Assembly: GCA_013153525.1 (NCBI GenBank)
Contig: JAADEG010000033.1
Span: 1-64,000 of the forward strand
DNA length: 64,000 nt
Direction of reading: 5' to 3'
Origin: Thermodesulfobacteriota bacterium
GTDB lineage: Bacteria > Desulfobacterota > Thermodesulfobacteria > Thermodesulfobacteriales > Thermodesulfobacteriaceae
Made by a program: the position numbers and the translations under genes. The notes below the pieces were generated by a model. The model did no database searches, had not been told where the DNA came from, and worked only from the letters and a program-made list of their open reading frames with translations. Positions 38,513 to 47,275 of this stretch are shown piece by piece (position 1 is the stretch's first letter; each line of letters begins with the position of its first letter).

Positions 38513-39583
38513 ATGGAAGTTAATAATATAATTTCCAAAATAAAAGACTTGACTAAATCATTTCGTAAAGTAGTTCCTCATGGAAAGAGAGTCTTTGGTT
38601 TTGACTTAGGGTCTTATTCTATAAAAATAGCAGAATTTGCTTTAGAAAGAGATCAAATAGTATTTAAGTCTTTTTTACAAGGAAGGACATATAAGGGAAT
38701 TATAATTAATGGTGTAATAGGGGATTTTCAGCAGTTGTTGAGCAACTTAAAACACATTATAAGCACGATTCCTCACTTTTCTGAAGAAGTATCTTTGACT
38801 CTACCTTACGATCTTTTAATTTTTGACTATTTTAAGGTAGAAAATTTACCAGATGATGCAGAAATAAAAGAGAGAATTAATCAAGAAATACCTTATAAAA
38901 TAGAAGATGTTTATTATAGTTATTACATCGTTCCAGAAAAAGAAGATTATAAAGTATTTTTCTTGGTAGTTAAAAAGGAAGTCGTAGAGAGTTACTTAAA
39001 GCTATTTGAATCTGTTAATTGTAAAATAAAAAGTATTGATGGAGATTTTATAAACTTGCATAATCTTTGTGAGTTTTTACAATATAAAAAATCTAAGGTA
39101 ATAATAGACTGGGGATACAGTAAAATAAAAATGCTTTTTTCTGATAAGGAATATCCTATATATGGTAGAGAATTATTTAATTTAGGATTACAAAGACTTG
39201 AGAAGGAAATAATGAAGGAGCTTGGGGTTACCTTAGACGCAGCTCAAGAAATGATAGTTAATCCAGAGAGGGCAGAGGGATACACGGGATTTAAAGAGGT
39301 ATATTTAGAATACATAAGTGAAGTAATTTCAGAGATAAGGGATACGATATTTTTTATAGGAGATAAGTTTGACATCCATCCAGAAATAATTATCGTAGTT
39401 GGAGGAGGGGGCAGAATTCCAGGAGTGTGTGAACTCATGACAGAACTTTTAAAAATTGATACTCAGACTTTGAGGATAGAGGAAAAGATAAGGGTTTCTG
39501 AGAATGTTGACCCTGGTTATCTTTCTGTTATTAACACCCAGGGAGCCATAGCAGTAGCAACGGCTTTAAGGGAGTTTTTATGA
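38513..39583 (+). CDS. pilM: type IV pilus assembly protein PilM
   Basis: 356 residues with the actin-like fold: FGFDLGSYSIKIAEF (phosphate 1), VIIDWGYSKIKMLF (phosphate 2) and IIVVGGGGRIPGV (adenosine). PilM is the cytoplasmic ring protein that binds the N-terminus of PilN. It overlaps pilN by 4 bp. Gene order pilMNOPQ is standard. Confidence 0.94.
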   Translation: MEVNNIISKIKDLTKSFRKVVPHGKRVFGFDLGSYSIKIAEFALERDQIVFKSFLQGRTYKGIIINGVIGDFQQLLSNLKHIISTIPHFSEEVSLTLPYDLLIFDYFKVENLPDDAEIKERINQEIPYKIEDVYYSYYIVPEKEDYKVFFLVVKKEVVESYLKLFESVNCKIKSIDGDFINLHNLCEFLQYKKSKVIIDWGYSKIKMLFSDKEYPIYGRELFNLGLQRLEKEIMKELGVTLDAAQEMIVNPERAEGYTGFKEVYLEYISEVISEIRDTIFFIGDKFDIHPEIIIVVGGGGRIPGVCELMTELLKIDTQTLRIEEKIRVSENVDPGYLSVINTQGAIAVATALREFL

Positions 39584-40119
39584 TAATAAAGTTTAATTTA
39601 CTTCCTCCGGAGAAAGCCAAAAAAAGAATAGAGCCTTCTATAAATTTTAATAAAATTTTTGTAGGCGTAATAAGCGGGATTTTAATAATAGCAATCGTTT
39701 TAATAGGATTTTTAGAATTTAAGAGTTACAAACTTGCAAAAGAAGTAAGAAAAGAGACTGCTATCCTCAGAAAGTACAAACACATTGCTCAAGAAGTTAA
39801 AAGACTTCAAAGGCAGACAGAAGAGATTAAGAATAGAATAGTCATAATGCTTAGACTTAGAAATTATCAAAGAACGCAGATGGAAAAGTTTGACTACTTA
39901 CTTAGAAACATAGGGTCTAACGCCCTATACTTAACAGACCTTACTTTCTTTCCGGATAAAGCAGTAGTGAAAGGGATGAGCTTAACGCTTAACGACATTG
40001 CTAATTACCTTTCTGGACTTGAGAAAAATTCTAAATTAGTATATTGGGCAAATGTAAGAAACATACGAAGAAACGAAAACTTTTTACAATTTGACATAAA
40101 TGTAAAATTTAGAAAATAA
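39580..40119 (+). CDS. pilN: type IV pilus assembly protein PilN
   Basis: 179 residues. The N-terminal cytoplasmic motif INFNLLPP-like (IIKFNLLPPEKAKKR) binds PilM. One membrane helix (FVGVISGILIIAIVLIGFL), a coiled coil and a ferredoxin-like periplasmic domain follow. It forms the inner-membrane alignment complex with PilO. Confidence 0.93.
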   Translation: MIIKFNLLPPEKAKKRIEPSINFNKIFVGVISGILIIAIVLIGFLEFKSYKLAKEVRKETAILRKYKHIAQEVKRLQRQTEEIKNRIVIMLRLRNYQRTQMEKFDYLLRNIGSNALYLTDLTFFPDKAVVKGMSLTLNDIANYLSGLEKNSKLVYWANVRNIRRNENFLQFDINVKFRK

Positions 40120-40141
40120 CCAAACAGGGTTAGGCTTAAAA

Positions 40142-40744
40142 ATGAATCCGAAAGAATTAATAGAAAGATACAAAACATGGGAATCTACTGCGACACTAAA
40201 AGAAAAAATAATAGTTTTAGTAATAGTTAGTTTTGTTTTAATTTTTCTGTTTTATCAATTGTACTATTCACCAAAGACAGAGGAAATAGCATCCTTAGAA
40301 AAAAGGTTAAATCGGACTAAACTTGAAATTATTAAGTACAAAGGGATTTTGCCTAAGTACAGAATTTTGCAACAAGAAGTTAGGCAAAGGCAAAAATTTC
40401 TTGCAACTATTCAACAAATGTTTCCGAAGGCAAGCAATGTTCCAGAAATTCTTAAAGACATTTCAGGATTTGCAAACAGAAATAACTTAGAAATAGTTCT
40501 TTTTCAACCTCAGAAGCCTATTATGAAAAATTACTACAAAATTTTACCTTTTAAAATAAACTTTAAAGGGTCTTTTGAAGACTTTTTAGCATTTTTGAAC
40601 GACATTTCTTTGTTTCCCAGGCTTGTCGTGGTGCACGATATGGATATAAGACCAGTTAAAGATAAGATAAGCATTTTAACTACGCTATACACTTTTGAAT
40701 ATACAGGAAGACTTACTCCTAAGAGAAAAAAGAAAAGGCGTTAA
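40142..40744 (+). CDS. pilO: type IV pilus assembly protein PilO
   Basis: 200 residues. A single helix (IIVLVIVSFVLIFLFYQLYY) is followed by a coiled coil and a PilO domain (FANRNNLEIVLFQPQ, INFKGSFEDFLAFL). It pairs with PilN; gene position and topology agree. Confidence 0.92.
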   Translation: MNPKELIERYKTWESTATLKEKIIVLVIVSFVLIFLFYQLYYSPKTEEIASLEKRLNRTKLEIIKYKGILPKYRILQQEVRQRQKFLATIQQMFPKASNVPEILKDISGFANRNNLEIVLFQPQKPIMKNYYKILPFKINFKGSFEDFLAFLNDISLFPRLVVVHDMDIRPVKDKISILTTLYTFEYTGRLTPKRKKKRR

Positions 40745-40746
40745 AG

Positions 40747-41196
40747 ATGAAGAAGTACATTTTTTGTTTGTTACTTTTAAGTTTAATAGTAGGGTGTAAG
40801 CAAAAAGAAAGTCCTAAATATACTTACAATGCCACTCAACAGTTCGTAGATGTAGAACTTGAAACCTGGAAAAACGAATTTAAAAAACCACCTTTTATTC
40901 TTAAAATTTCACAATTACCTAATCCATTTAGACCACCTGCTCAAGTACAAGAAGAAAAAAAAGGCTTGCAAGCTTTGGGCATAAAGTTGGTAGGGATAAT
41001 TAAAAAAAGAGGAAGATATTACGCACTTGTAGAAGATCAAAATAAGGTGAGTTATTTGGTCAGTAAGAACGAAAATGTAGGAAATGTTAAAGTTATAGAC
41101 ATAAAAAGTGACTACATAATAGTTAAACAAAAAATAATTACCCCTATGGGAAAAATATTTTACATAACTAAAAAAGTTAGTTTAACTAAGGAGTAA
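40747..41196 (+). CDS. pilP: type IV pilus lipoprotein PilP
   Basis: 149 residues. The lipobox LIVGC gives a lipid anchor at about residue 17. A flexible region with the LPNPFRPP motif is followed by a small beta domain (LVGIIKKRGRYYALVEDQN, GNVKVIDIKSDYIIV). It links the inner-membrane PilNO complex to the PilQ secretin. Confidence 0.92.
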   Translation: MKKYIFCLLLLSLIVGCKQKESPKYTYNATQQFVDVELETWKNEFKKPPFILKISQLPNPFRPPAQVQEEKKGLQALGIKLVGIIKKRGRYYALVEDQNKVSYLVSKNENVGNVKVIDIKSDYIIVKQKIITPMGKIFYITKKVSLTKE

Positions 41197-41201
41197 AAAA
41201 G

Positions 41202-43130
41202 ATGAGGAAGTTGATAATATTAATTTTTTTAATTTTAATGCCTCAGTTAGTTTTTAGTCAGGATTACTTATACTTAAAGAACATTATTTACAGCAAAACC
41301 CCGGTTAGTTCTTTAATTTTTGAATTTTCTGCCAGACCTGAGTATAAAGTATTTTACGAAAAAAGACAACTTAAACTCGTGTTCGTAAAAACTTTACCAG
41401 AAACCACATCTTGGCTGGAAAACCTTCCAAAGGACATTTTTAAAGAGGTAAGAGCTTCGTTTAAAGGAGACAACTTGGTTATTAATTTTAAGTTCAAAAA
41501 GCCTTTTAACTTTCAATTAATTCCAACGGATACTCAACTCGTGGTTGAGCTGTTGTGGAAGGGAAGAAAAAGACCTACTAATGTGGTCATAAAAAGAGAA
41601 AAAGTGGAAACCTTAGAAGAAAAGACCCTTAAAGAGCTTGAAAACATTTTTAAGCAAAGAATAAAATATCCGAATTACAAGATATTTACTAATACTGGAG
41701 AAATAAAATTACCCCTTACGAAAAAGAAGTACAGAGGATTTCCTATAAGTGTTGACTTTCAAGATGCTGATATTCATGCAGTTTTCCGTATGCTTGCAGA
41801 AATAGGAGGAATTAACATTATAGTAAGTGACAAAGTTAAGGGTAGAGTTACCTTAAGAGCTAAGGATGTACCATGGGACTTAGTAATGGATGCGATTTTA
41901 GCAGAGTTTGGTTTGGCAAAAATAAAAGTAGGAAACATCATAAGAATCGCAACTATTCAAGAATTAAACCAAGAAATGAACCTTTATAAAAATTATGTTC
42001 AATCTCTTGCACAAACTACTCAGGGTTTAAGAGCAGAAATAGAGGCAAAAAAGAGGATTTTAGAATCAATTCAAGAACTTGAAGAAACGAAAAACATTTT
42101 AGTTACTAAAATATACCATTTAAAGTACATCAGAGTGGACAAGTTGGTTGATTACCTTAAAAATCAGACCCTTACTGACAAGTTGAGGGAACTTTTGCAA
42201 AATCCTAATAGGATAACTTCTGATGCATTAACTAATACTTTGATAGTAAAAGCCACTCCTAAGATAATTGATGAAATAGACAAAATAATAAAAAACTTAG
42301 ATAGACCAAGACCTCAAATTTTAATTGAGGCAAGAATCGTTGAAATAAACGACAATTACATGCAAAACCTGGGAATAAAGTGGGGACTTGCTGCTTGGGA
42401 AGCAAACGATCATACAGTATGGGGAGTTTCTTCTGACTCTTCTGTAACTCCTGGCACTATAACTTATTCTCATCCTTCAGGATCAGTGAATATTCAAAGT
42501 AGCACTGTTAATTTACAAACTTCACCTGCAGTAGTAGATCTCGGAGCTCCAAGTGCAACGAGTGCTCTTGGTTTGATGCTTGGATATTTTGGAGAAACCT
42601 CAGGTGTGCTTGACATGCAACTTTCTGCACTTCAACAACAGGGTGTAGGTAGAATCATTTCTAAGCCAAGTATTCTTACTCTTAACGACGAACCAGCTAC
42701 TATTCAACAGGGATACAAAATTCCTTATTTAAAACTTGCTGCAAACATGCAAACAGCTACTACGGATTTTATAGACGCAGGTTTAAAATTAACGGTTATT
42801 CCTTCGTTAACACCCAATGGAAACATTCTTCTTGATATTACTATAGAAAAATCAACACCTGACTGGGCTCATACAGTAAACGGAGTACCTGCTATAAGCA
42901 CAAGTACCATTCAAACGAGTGTAATAGTTAAAAACGGACAAACCTTGGTTCTCGGAGGAATAAAAATAAAAGACATTTCTAATATACAAGACGAAGTTCC
43001 TGGACTTGCTAAGCTACCATTAATAGGAGGATTATTTAAAAGAAAAGCGAAAAACTTAACCGATAGAGAACTCCTTATTTTTATTACTCCAAAAGTAGTA
43101 AGTTATCCTGTTAAAGGCGTAGATTATTAA
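41202..43130 (+). CDS. pilQ: type IV pilus secretin PilQ
   Basis: 642 residues with signal peptide (LIILIFLILMPQLVFS), a single AMIN-like domain, an STN-type N0 domain (VDFQDADIHAVFRMLAEIGG), an N1 domain (VTKIYHLKYIRVDKLVDYL) and the C-terminal secretin domain (GRIISKPSILTLNDEPATI, VKNGQTLVLGGI). It forms the outer-membrane pore for pili. The chain is compact, with one AMIN domain. No pilin, PilB or PilC is in the window. Confidence 0.95.
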   Translation: MRKLIILIFLILMPQLVFSQDYLYLKNIIYSKTPVSSLIFEFSARPEYKVFYEKRQLKLVFVKTLPETTSWLENLPKDIFKEVRASFKGDNLVINFKFKKPFNFQLIPTDTQLVVELLWKGRKRPTNVVIKREKVETLEEKTLKELENIFKQRIKYPNYKIFTNTGEIKLPLTKKKYRGFPISVDFQDADIHAVFRMLAEIGGINIIVSDKVKGRVTLRAKDVPWDLVMDAILAEFGLAKIKVGNIIRIATIQELNQEMNLYKNYVQSLAQTTQGLRAEIEAKKRILESIQELEETKNILVTKIYHLKYIRVDKLVDYLKNQTLTDKLRELLQNPNRITSDALTNTLIVKATPKIIDEIDKIIKNLDRPRPQILIEARIVEINDNYMQNLGIKWGLAAWEANDHTVWGVSSDSSVTPGTITYSHPSGSVNIQSSTVNLQTSPAVVDLGAPSATSALGLMLGYFGETSGVLDMQLSALQQQGVGRIISKPSILTLNDEPATIQQGYKIPYLKLAANMQTATTDFIDAGLKLTVIPSLTPNGNILLDITIEKSTPDWAHTVNGVPAISTSTIQTSVIVKNGQTLVLGGIKIKDISNIQDEVPGLAKLPLIGGLFKRKAKNLTDRELLIFITPKVVSYPVKGVDY

Positions 43131-43134
43131 CTTT

Positions 43135-44439
43135 ATGGACGAAGTAATAGTTATAGGGGGAGGGCTTGCAGGTTCAGAAGCAGCTTGGCAAATAGCTTCA
43201 AGAGGAATAAAGGTTCTTCTCTTTGAAATGCGTCCTAAAAAGTTAACCCCTGCCCACAAAACAGGGGACTTAGCAGAACTCGTTTGTTCAAATTCTCTTC
43301 GTTCAAAAGAAATTACTAAAGCAGTTGGTCTTCTTAAACAAGAATTAATACGACTCGGTTCTCTTATAATGGAATCAGCTATAAAAAGTGAAATCCCTGG
43401 TGGTAAAGCATGGGTGGTTGACAGAAACCTGTTTTCTAAGTACATAACAGAAAAAATAGAGAGACATCCTCTAATAAAAGTTGTAAGAGAAGAAGTAAAA
43501 GAAATTCCTACAGATAAAATTTGCATTGTTGCAACAGGTCCTCTTAGCTCAGAAAGTATTACTAAAAGCCTTTTTAAGCTCATAAAACAAGACTACCTAC
43601 ACTTTTACGATGCTATTTCTCCTATAATTTACGCAGACAGTATTAATTGGAATAAAGTGTTCGTTGCAGATAGATACGGAGAAGGGGAAGGAAGTTATGT
43701 AAATTGTCCTTTAACTAAGGAGGAATACGAAAGATTCGTAGAAGAACTTCTCAAAGCAGAAAAAGTGCCTTTACATCCTTTTGAAAAACCTAAGTATTTT
43801 GAAGGGTGTCTTCCAATAGAAGTAATGGCAGAAAGAGGAAAAGAGACCCTTAGGTACGGTCCTATGAAACCCGTAGGACTTATTGATCCAAGAACAGGAA
43901 AAGAACCTTACGCAGTAGTACAACTAAGACCTGAAAACAAAGAAAAAACCCTTTATAACATGGTAGGTTTTCAAACGAAGTTAAAGTACAAAGAGCAAGA
44001 AAGAGTTTTTAGACTAATTCCCGGGCTTGAAAATGCAGAATTTGCAAGATACGGTTCTATCCACAGAAATACTTTTGTAAAGGCTCCACTCGTTTTAAAA
44101 CCAACTTTACAATTAAAAGAATGTCCGAATGTATTTTTAGCAGGACAAATAACAGGGGTTGAAGGGTATGTAGAATCTACTGCAATGGGACTTCTTGCAG
44201 GAATAAATGCAGTAAGATTGTTAGAAGGAAAACCTCTCGTTGTTCCACCTAAGGAAACAGCAATTGGAGCATTGGTAAATTACTTAATTACCGCAAATCC
44301 TAAGTACTTCCAACCAATGAACATAAATTGGGGACTATTTCCACCTTTAAAAAAGAAAGTAAAAAAGAAGGAAAAGTTCGCAATTTTAGCAGAAAGGGCT
44401 CAAAAAGCCCTTTCTGAATGGATTCAAACTATTAATTAA
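43135..44439 (+). CDS. trmFO: folate-dependent tRNA-m5U54 methyltransferase
   Basis: 434 residues. The N-terminal FAD motif is VIGGGLAGSEAAWQIA. The family signatures ELVCSNSLRS, EIPGGKAWVVDR, FEGCLPIEVMAERG and AGQITGVEGYVES are all present. TrmFO adds the methyl group at U54 of tRNA using methylenetetrahydrofolate. It lies 4 bp after pilQ and shares its last 4 bp with the convergent yajC. Confidence 0.96.
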   Translation: MDEVIVIGGGLAGSEAAWQIASRGIKVLLFEMRPKKLTPAHKTGDLAELVCSNSLRSKEITKAVGLLKQELIRLGSLIMESAIKSEIPGGKAWVVDRNLFSKYITEKIERHPLIKVVREEVKEIPTDKICIVATGPLSSESITKSLFKLIKQDYLHFYDAISPIIYADSINWNKVFVADRYGEGEGSYVNCPLTKEEYERFVEELLKAEKVPLHPFEKPKYFEGCLPIEVMAERGKETLRYGPMKPVGLIDPRTGKEPYAVVQLRPENKEKTLYNMVGFQTKLKYKEQERVFRLIPGLENAEFARYGSIHRNTFVKAPLVLKPTLQLKECPNVFLAGQITGVEGYVESTAMGLLAGINAVRLLEGKPLVVPPKETAIGALVNYLITANPKYFQPMNINWGLFPPLKKKVKKKEKFAILAERAQKALSEWIQTIN

Positions 44440-44786
44440 GAACCCGTGTAAGGTCCTGCTATGTAACCTTTTATAACGGGAATGTTAACATTTTGTTCTA
44501 CTTCAAGCCATACTATGTCGTTTTCTATTTTAACTACTTTTCCTACAACCCCACCAGAAGTAAAAACTTTTTGACCAGGTCTAAGTTTTGACAAAAATTC
44601 TTGATGTTCTTTCATTCTTTTTTGTTGGGGTCTTATTAAAAGAAAGTAAAAAATTCCAAAGATAATAATAAGAGGTAAAAAAGTAATAATTATACTCACG
44701 AGCCCATTTGGAGCTGAACCCTTTGCGTTTGCTGGAGGTGCTGCCATTGCCCAAGCATTACTTAGAAAAAAACTAATTATGTTCAT
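44436..44786 (-). CDS. yajC: preprotein translocase subunit YajC
   Basis: 116 residues. One N-terminal membrane helix (IIITFLPLIIIFGIFYFLL) is followed by the YajC signature IRPQQKRMKEHQEFL and GQKVFTSGGVVGKVVKIEND. It is an accessory of the SecDF complex, and tgt-yajC is a widely conserved pair. It starts with an extra hydrophobic segment that resembles a signal peptide. Confidence 0.94.
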   Translation of the reverse strand: MNIISFFLSNAWAMAAPPANAKGSAPNGLVSIIITFLPLIIIFGIFYFLLIRPQQKRMKEHQEFLSKLRPGQKVFTSGGVVGKVVKIENDIVWLEVEQNVNIPVIKGYIAGPYTGS

Positions 44787-44795
44787 GTTAACCTC

Positions 44796-45923
44796 CTAAA
44801 AGTTGTTTGATGCTTCGTAAAATTCTTTTACTTTTTCTTTCAATTCTAAAACTTTGCCTAATTTAATAGCTTCTTTTATGGTCTTCATAAGTTTAGCATA
44901 ATAAAATAAATTGTGAAGTGTTAAGAGGTGATAAACAAGAAGTTCTTTTGCATTAAACAAGTGCCTTAAATACGCTCTTGAAAAGTTTCTACACACATAA
45001 CACTCACACTCTGGATCAAGAGGGCTTTCGTCTGTTTTAAATTCAGCCCTTTTTATAGACAACGGTCCTCTTGAAGTAAATACTGTTCCTCTTCTTGCGT
45101 TTCTCGTGGGTAACACGCAGTCAAACATGTCAACCCCTCTTATTACAGCCTCTACTATATCAAGAGGAGTTCCTACGCCCATTAAGTATCTTGGAAATTC
45201 TTCAGGAATTTCTTCTATGCTTAATTCTATCATATCGTTTCTCAATTCAGCAGGTTCTCCTACAGAAAGACCACCTATAGCAATTCCATCAAAACCAAGC
45301 TCAACTATAAATCTGGTACTTTCTTTTCTTAATTCTTTAAACATTCCACCTTGAATAATTCCAAAAACAGCTCTTCCGTAATCTGGATGCCTTTTTTTGT
45401 ACTTAATAGATTCAATTGCCCACTTATGAGTAAGTTCTGTTAAGTACTTAGCTTCTTCAAAACTTATAGGATAAGGAATACATGTGTCAAGAACCATAAC
45501 TATGTCTGAATTTAAGTTTTTTTGTATTTCAAGAGCCTTTACAGGAGTTAGAAAGTGCTCAGAACCGTCTAAGTGAGACTTAAAAATTACCCCTTCTTCT
45601 GTAATTTTTCTGAATTGAGATAAACTATACACCTGAAATCCTCCGCTATCAGTAAGAATTAAACCTTTCCAATTCATAAATTTGTGTAATCCACCAAGTG
45701 CTTTAATAACTTCGTCACCAGGTCTTAAGTACAAGTGGTATGTATTACACAAAAGAATGTTATAACCCAAACCAGCTACTACATCAGGGGGCATTGCTTT
45801 AACCGTAGCTTGAGTACCAACAGGCATAAAAACCGGGGTTTCAATTACCCCTCTTGGAGTACAAAGGAGACCAATTCTTGCTTTTGTAAAACGATCTTTG
45901 TGAATAACCTTAAACTTAAACAT
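44796..45923 (-). CDS. tgt: queuine tRNA-ribosyltransferase (TGT)
   Basis: 375 residues of bacterial type. Seen: the catalytic region ILTDSGGFQVYSL, IAIGGLSVGEP, MFDCVLPTRNARRG and the zinc ligands CECYVCRNF with a downstream HLLTLHN. It exchanges guanine 34 for preQ1 in GUN-anticodon tRNAs. It overlaps the aminotransferase gene by 8 bp and leads to yajC. Confidence 0.97.
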   Translation of the reverse strand: MFKFKVIHKDRFTKARIGLLCTPRGVIETPVFMPVGTQATVKAMPPDVVAGLGYNILLCNTYHLYLRPGDEVIKALGGLHKFMNWKGLILTDSGGFQVYSLSQFRKITEEGVIFKSHLDGSEHFLTPVKALEIQKNLNSDIVMVLDTCIPYPISFEEAKYLTELTHKWAIESIKYKKRHPDYGRAVFGIIQGGMFKELRKESTRFIVELGFDGIAIGGLSVGEPAELRNDMIELSIEEIPEEFPRYLMGVGTPLDIVEAVIRGVDMFDCVLPTRNARRGTVFTSRGPLSIKRAEFKTDESPLDPECECYVCRNFSRAYLRHLFNAKELLVYHLLTLHNLFYYAKLMKTIKEAIKLGKVLELKEKVKEFYEASNNF

Positions 45924-47109
45924 TTTTTAATTCCATAGCCCTTTTACTTGCCCTTATAAAACCTTCCTCCATACCTTTTATAACTTTTTCATCCACACAG
46001 AAAGAAAGTCTGATGTGATTAGAAAGACCAAAGCCTCTTCCTGGAACAGCAAGAATTTTTTCTTCTTTTAATAAGTTACAAAATTCAACATCGTCTATTG
46101 GTACTTCTGGAAACGCAAAAAATCCACCCTTAGGAACTACGAGATTAAGACCAGCCTTTTTAATAATTTCAACCAAAATGTCCCTGCGTCTTTTATAAGT
46201 TTCTACATCTACTTTTTCGTTTATGCACTCTGCAACTATTCTTTGAGCAAGGGCAGGAGCATTCACAAAACCAAGAATTCTGTTACACAAAATAAGGGCG
46301 TCTATGAGTTCGTTTTTGTTTTTAATCTCAGGACTTACTGCTATAAATCCTATTCTTTCTCCTGCAAGAGATAGCTCCTTAGAAAAACTATAAGCAACTA
46401 TACTGTTAGAATAATACTTAAAAATAGAAGGCACTTTTTCGTCTTCAAACACTAAATTTCTATAAGGTTCGTCTGAAACGAGGTATATAGTAGAATTGTA
46501 TTTTTTGCTTTTTTGATAAAGTAGTTCAGCAAGTTCTTTGATTTCCTCTTCTGTGTAAATCTGTCCTGTAGGATTATTGGGAGAGTTTATTAAAACCACT
46601 TTGGTTTTTTCTGTAATACCTTTTTCTAATTCGTCAAAGTCAAGAGAAAAATCAGATTTAGTTGGGATTGGTTTAGGGATCCCTTGGTGATTTTCTGAAT
46701 AAAAAAAGTATTCTACGAAAAACGGAGAAGGGAAGACCACCTCTTCTCCAGGATTTAGCAAAGACTTAAAAATTACATTTAGAGCACCAGCAGCACCACA
46801 GGTCAAAATAACTTCCTGTGAAGATATGTCTATTTCGTATTCTTTTTTTACTTTTTCAGCTATGACTTCTCTTACGAAAGGAAACCCAGCATTTGGCATG
46901 TATCTATGAAGTTCTGGACGATAATCCTCTGCAAACTTTTTAAGGGTTTCTCTAACTTTTGGAGGAGGAGGCAAGTCAGGATTTCCAAGACTTAAGTCAT
47001 AGACCTTATCTTCTCCATAAATTTTTTTTAACTTAATTCCCTCTTCAAACATTTTTCTTATCCAGGAGCTTTTATCTAAGTAGGTTTTAACTTTTTTAGA
47101 TATACTCAT
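45916..47109 (-). CDS. class I/II PLP-dependent aminotransferase
   Basis: 397 residues of fold type I. Seen: LSLGNPDLPPPPKVRE, SPNNPTGQIYTEEE, LVSDEPYRNLVF and the PLP lysine in YSFSKELSLAGERIGF, and the C-terminal arginine region NHIRLSFCVDE. It resembles aspartate/alanine-type aminotransferases of the AspC family in thermophiles. The amino-acid substrate cannot be told. It is the first gene of the minus-strand group with tgt and yajC. Confidence 0.88.
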   Translation of the reverse strand: MSISKKVKTYLDKSSWIRKMFEEGIKLKKIYGEDKVYDLSLGNPDLPPPPKVRETLKKFAEDYRPELHRYMPNAGFPFVREVIAEKVKKEYEIDISSQEVILTCGAAGALNVIFKSLLNPGEEVVFPSPFFVEYFFYSENHQGIPKPIPTKSDFSLDFDELEKGITEKTKVVLINSPNNPTGQIYTEEEIKELAELLYQKSKKYNSTIYLVSDEPYRNLVFEDEKVPSIFKYYSNSIVAYSFSKELSLAGERIGFIAVSPEIKNKNELIDALILCNRILGFVNAPALAQRIVAECINEKVDVETYKRRRDILVEIIKKAGLNLVVPKGGFFAFPEVPIDDVEFCNLLKEEKILAVPGRGFGLSNHIRLSFCVDEKVIKGMEEGFIRASKRAMELKNV

Positions 47110-47198
47110 GGCTTAACTCCTTAGGTTTTTTAAAATATTATACTTGGGTTTTGAAAATTTTTAATAGAAAATTATTAAAATTTTTTATACTAAAGGGT

Positions 47199-47225
47199 TA
47201 AAGTTTTTGGGGGAAACACCGATAA
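47199..47225 (+). promoter_or_regulatory. sigma28 (FliA) flagellar promoter
   Basis: TAAAGTTT (47199-47206), exactly 11 nt, ACCGATAA (47218-47225), compared with the consensus TAAAGTTT-N11-GCCGATAA; one mismatch. It sits 51 nt before the flagellin ATG. Confidence 0.92.
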
Positions 47226-47275
47226 TAATATACAGAAAAAAGAAGAAAAGAAAAAACAAAAGGAGGTGGTTAGAT

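Noticed and set aside
47207-47275. N-terminal extension of flagellin from the TTG in the ORF track
   Set aside because: This region contains the sigma28 promoter and an ideal ribosome site before ATG 47276; flagellins begin with the D0 helix seen there.
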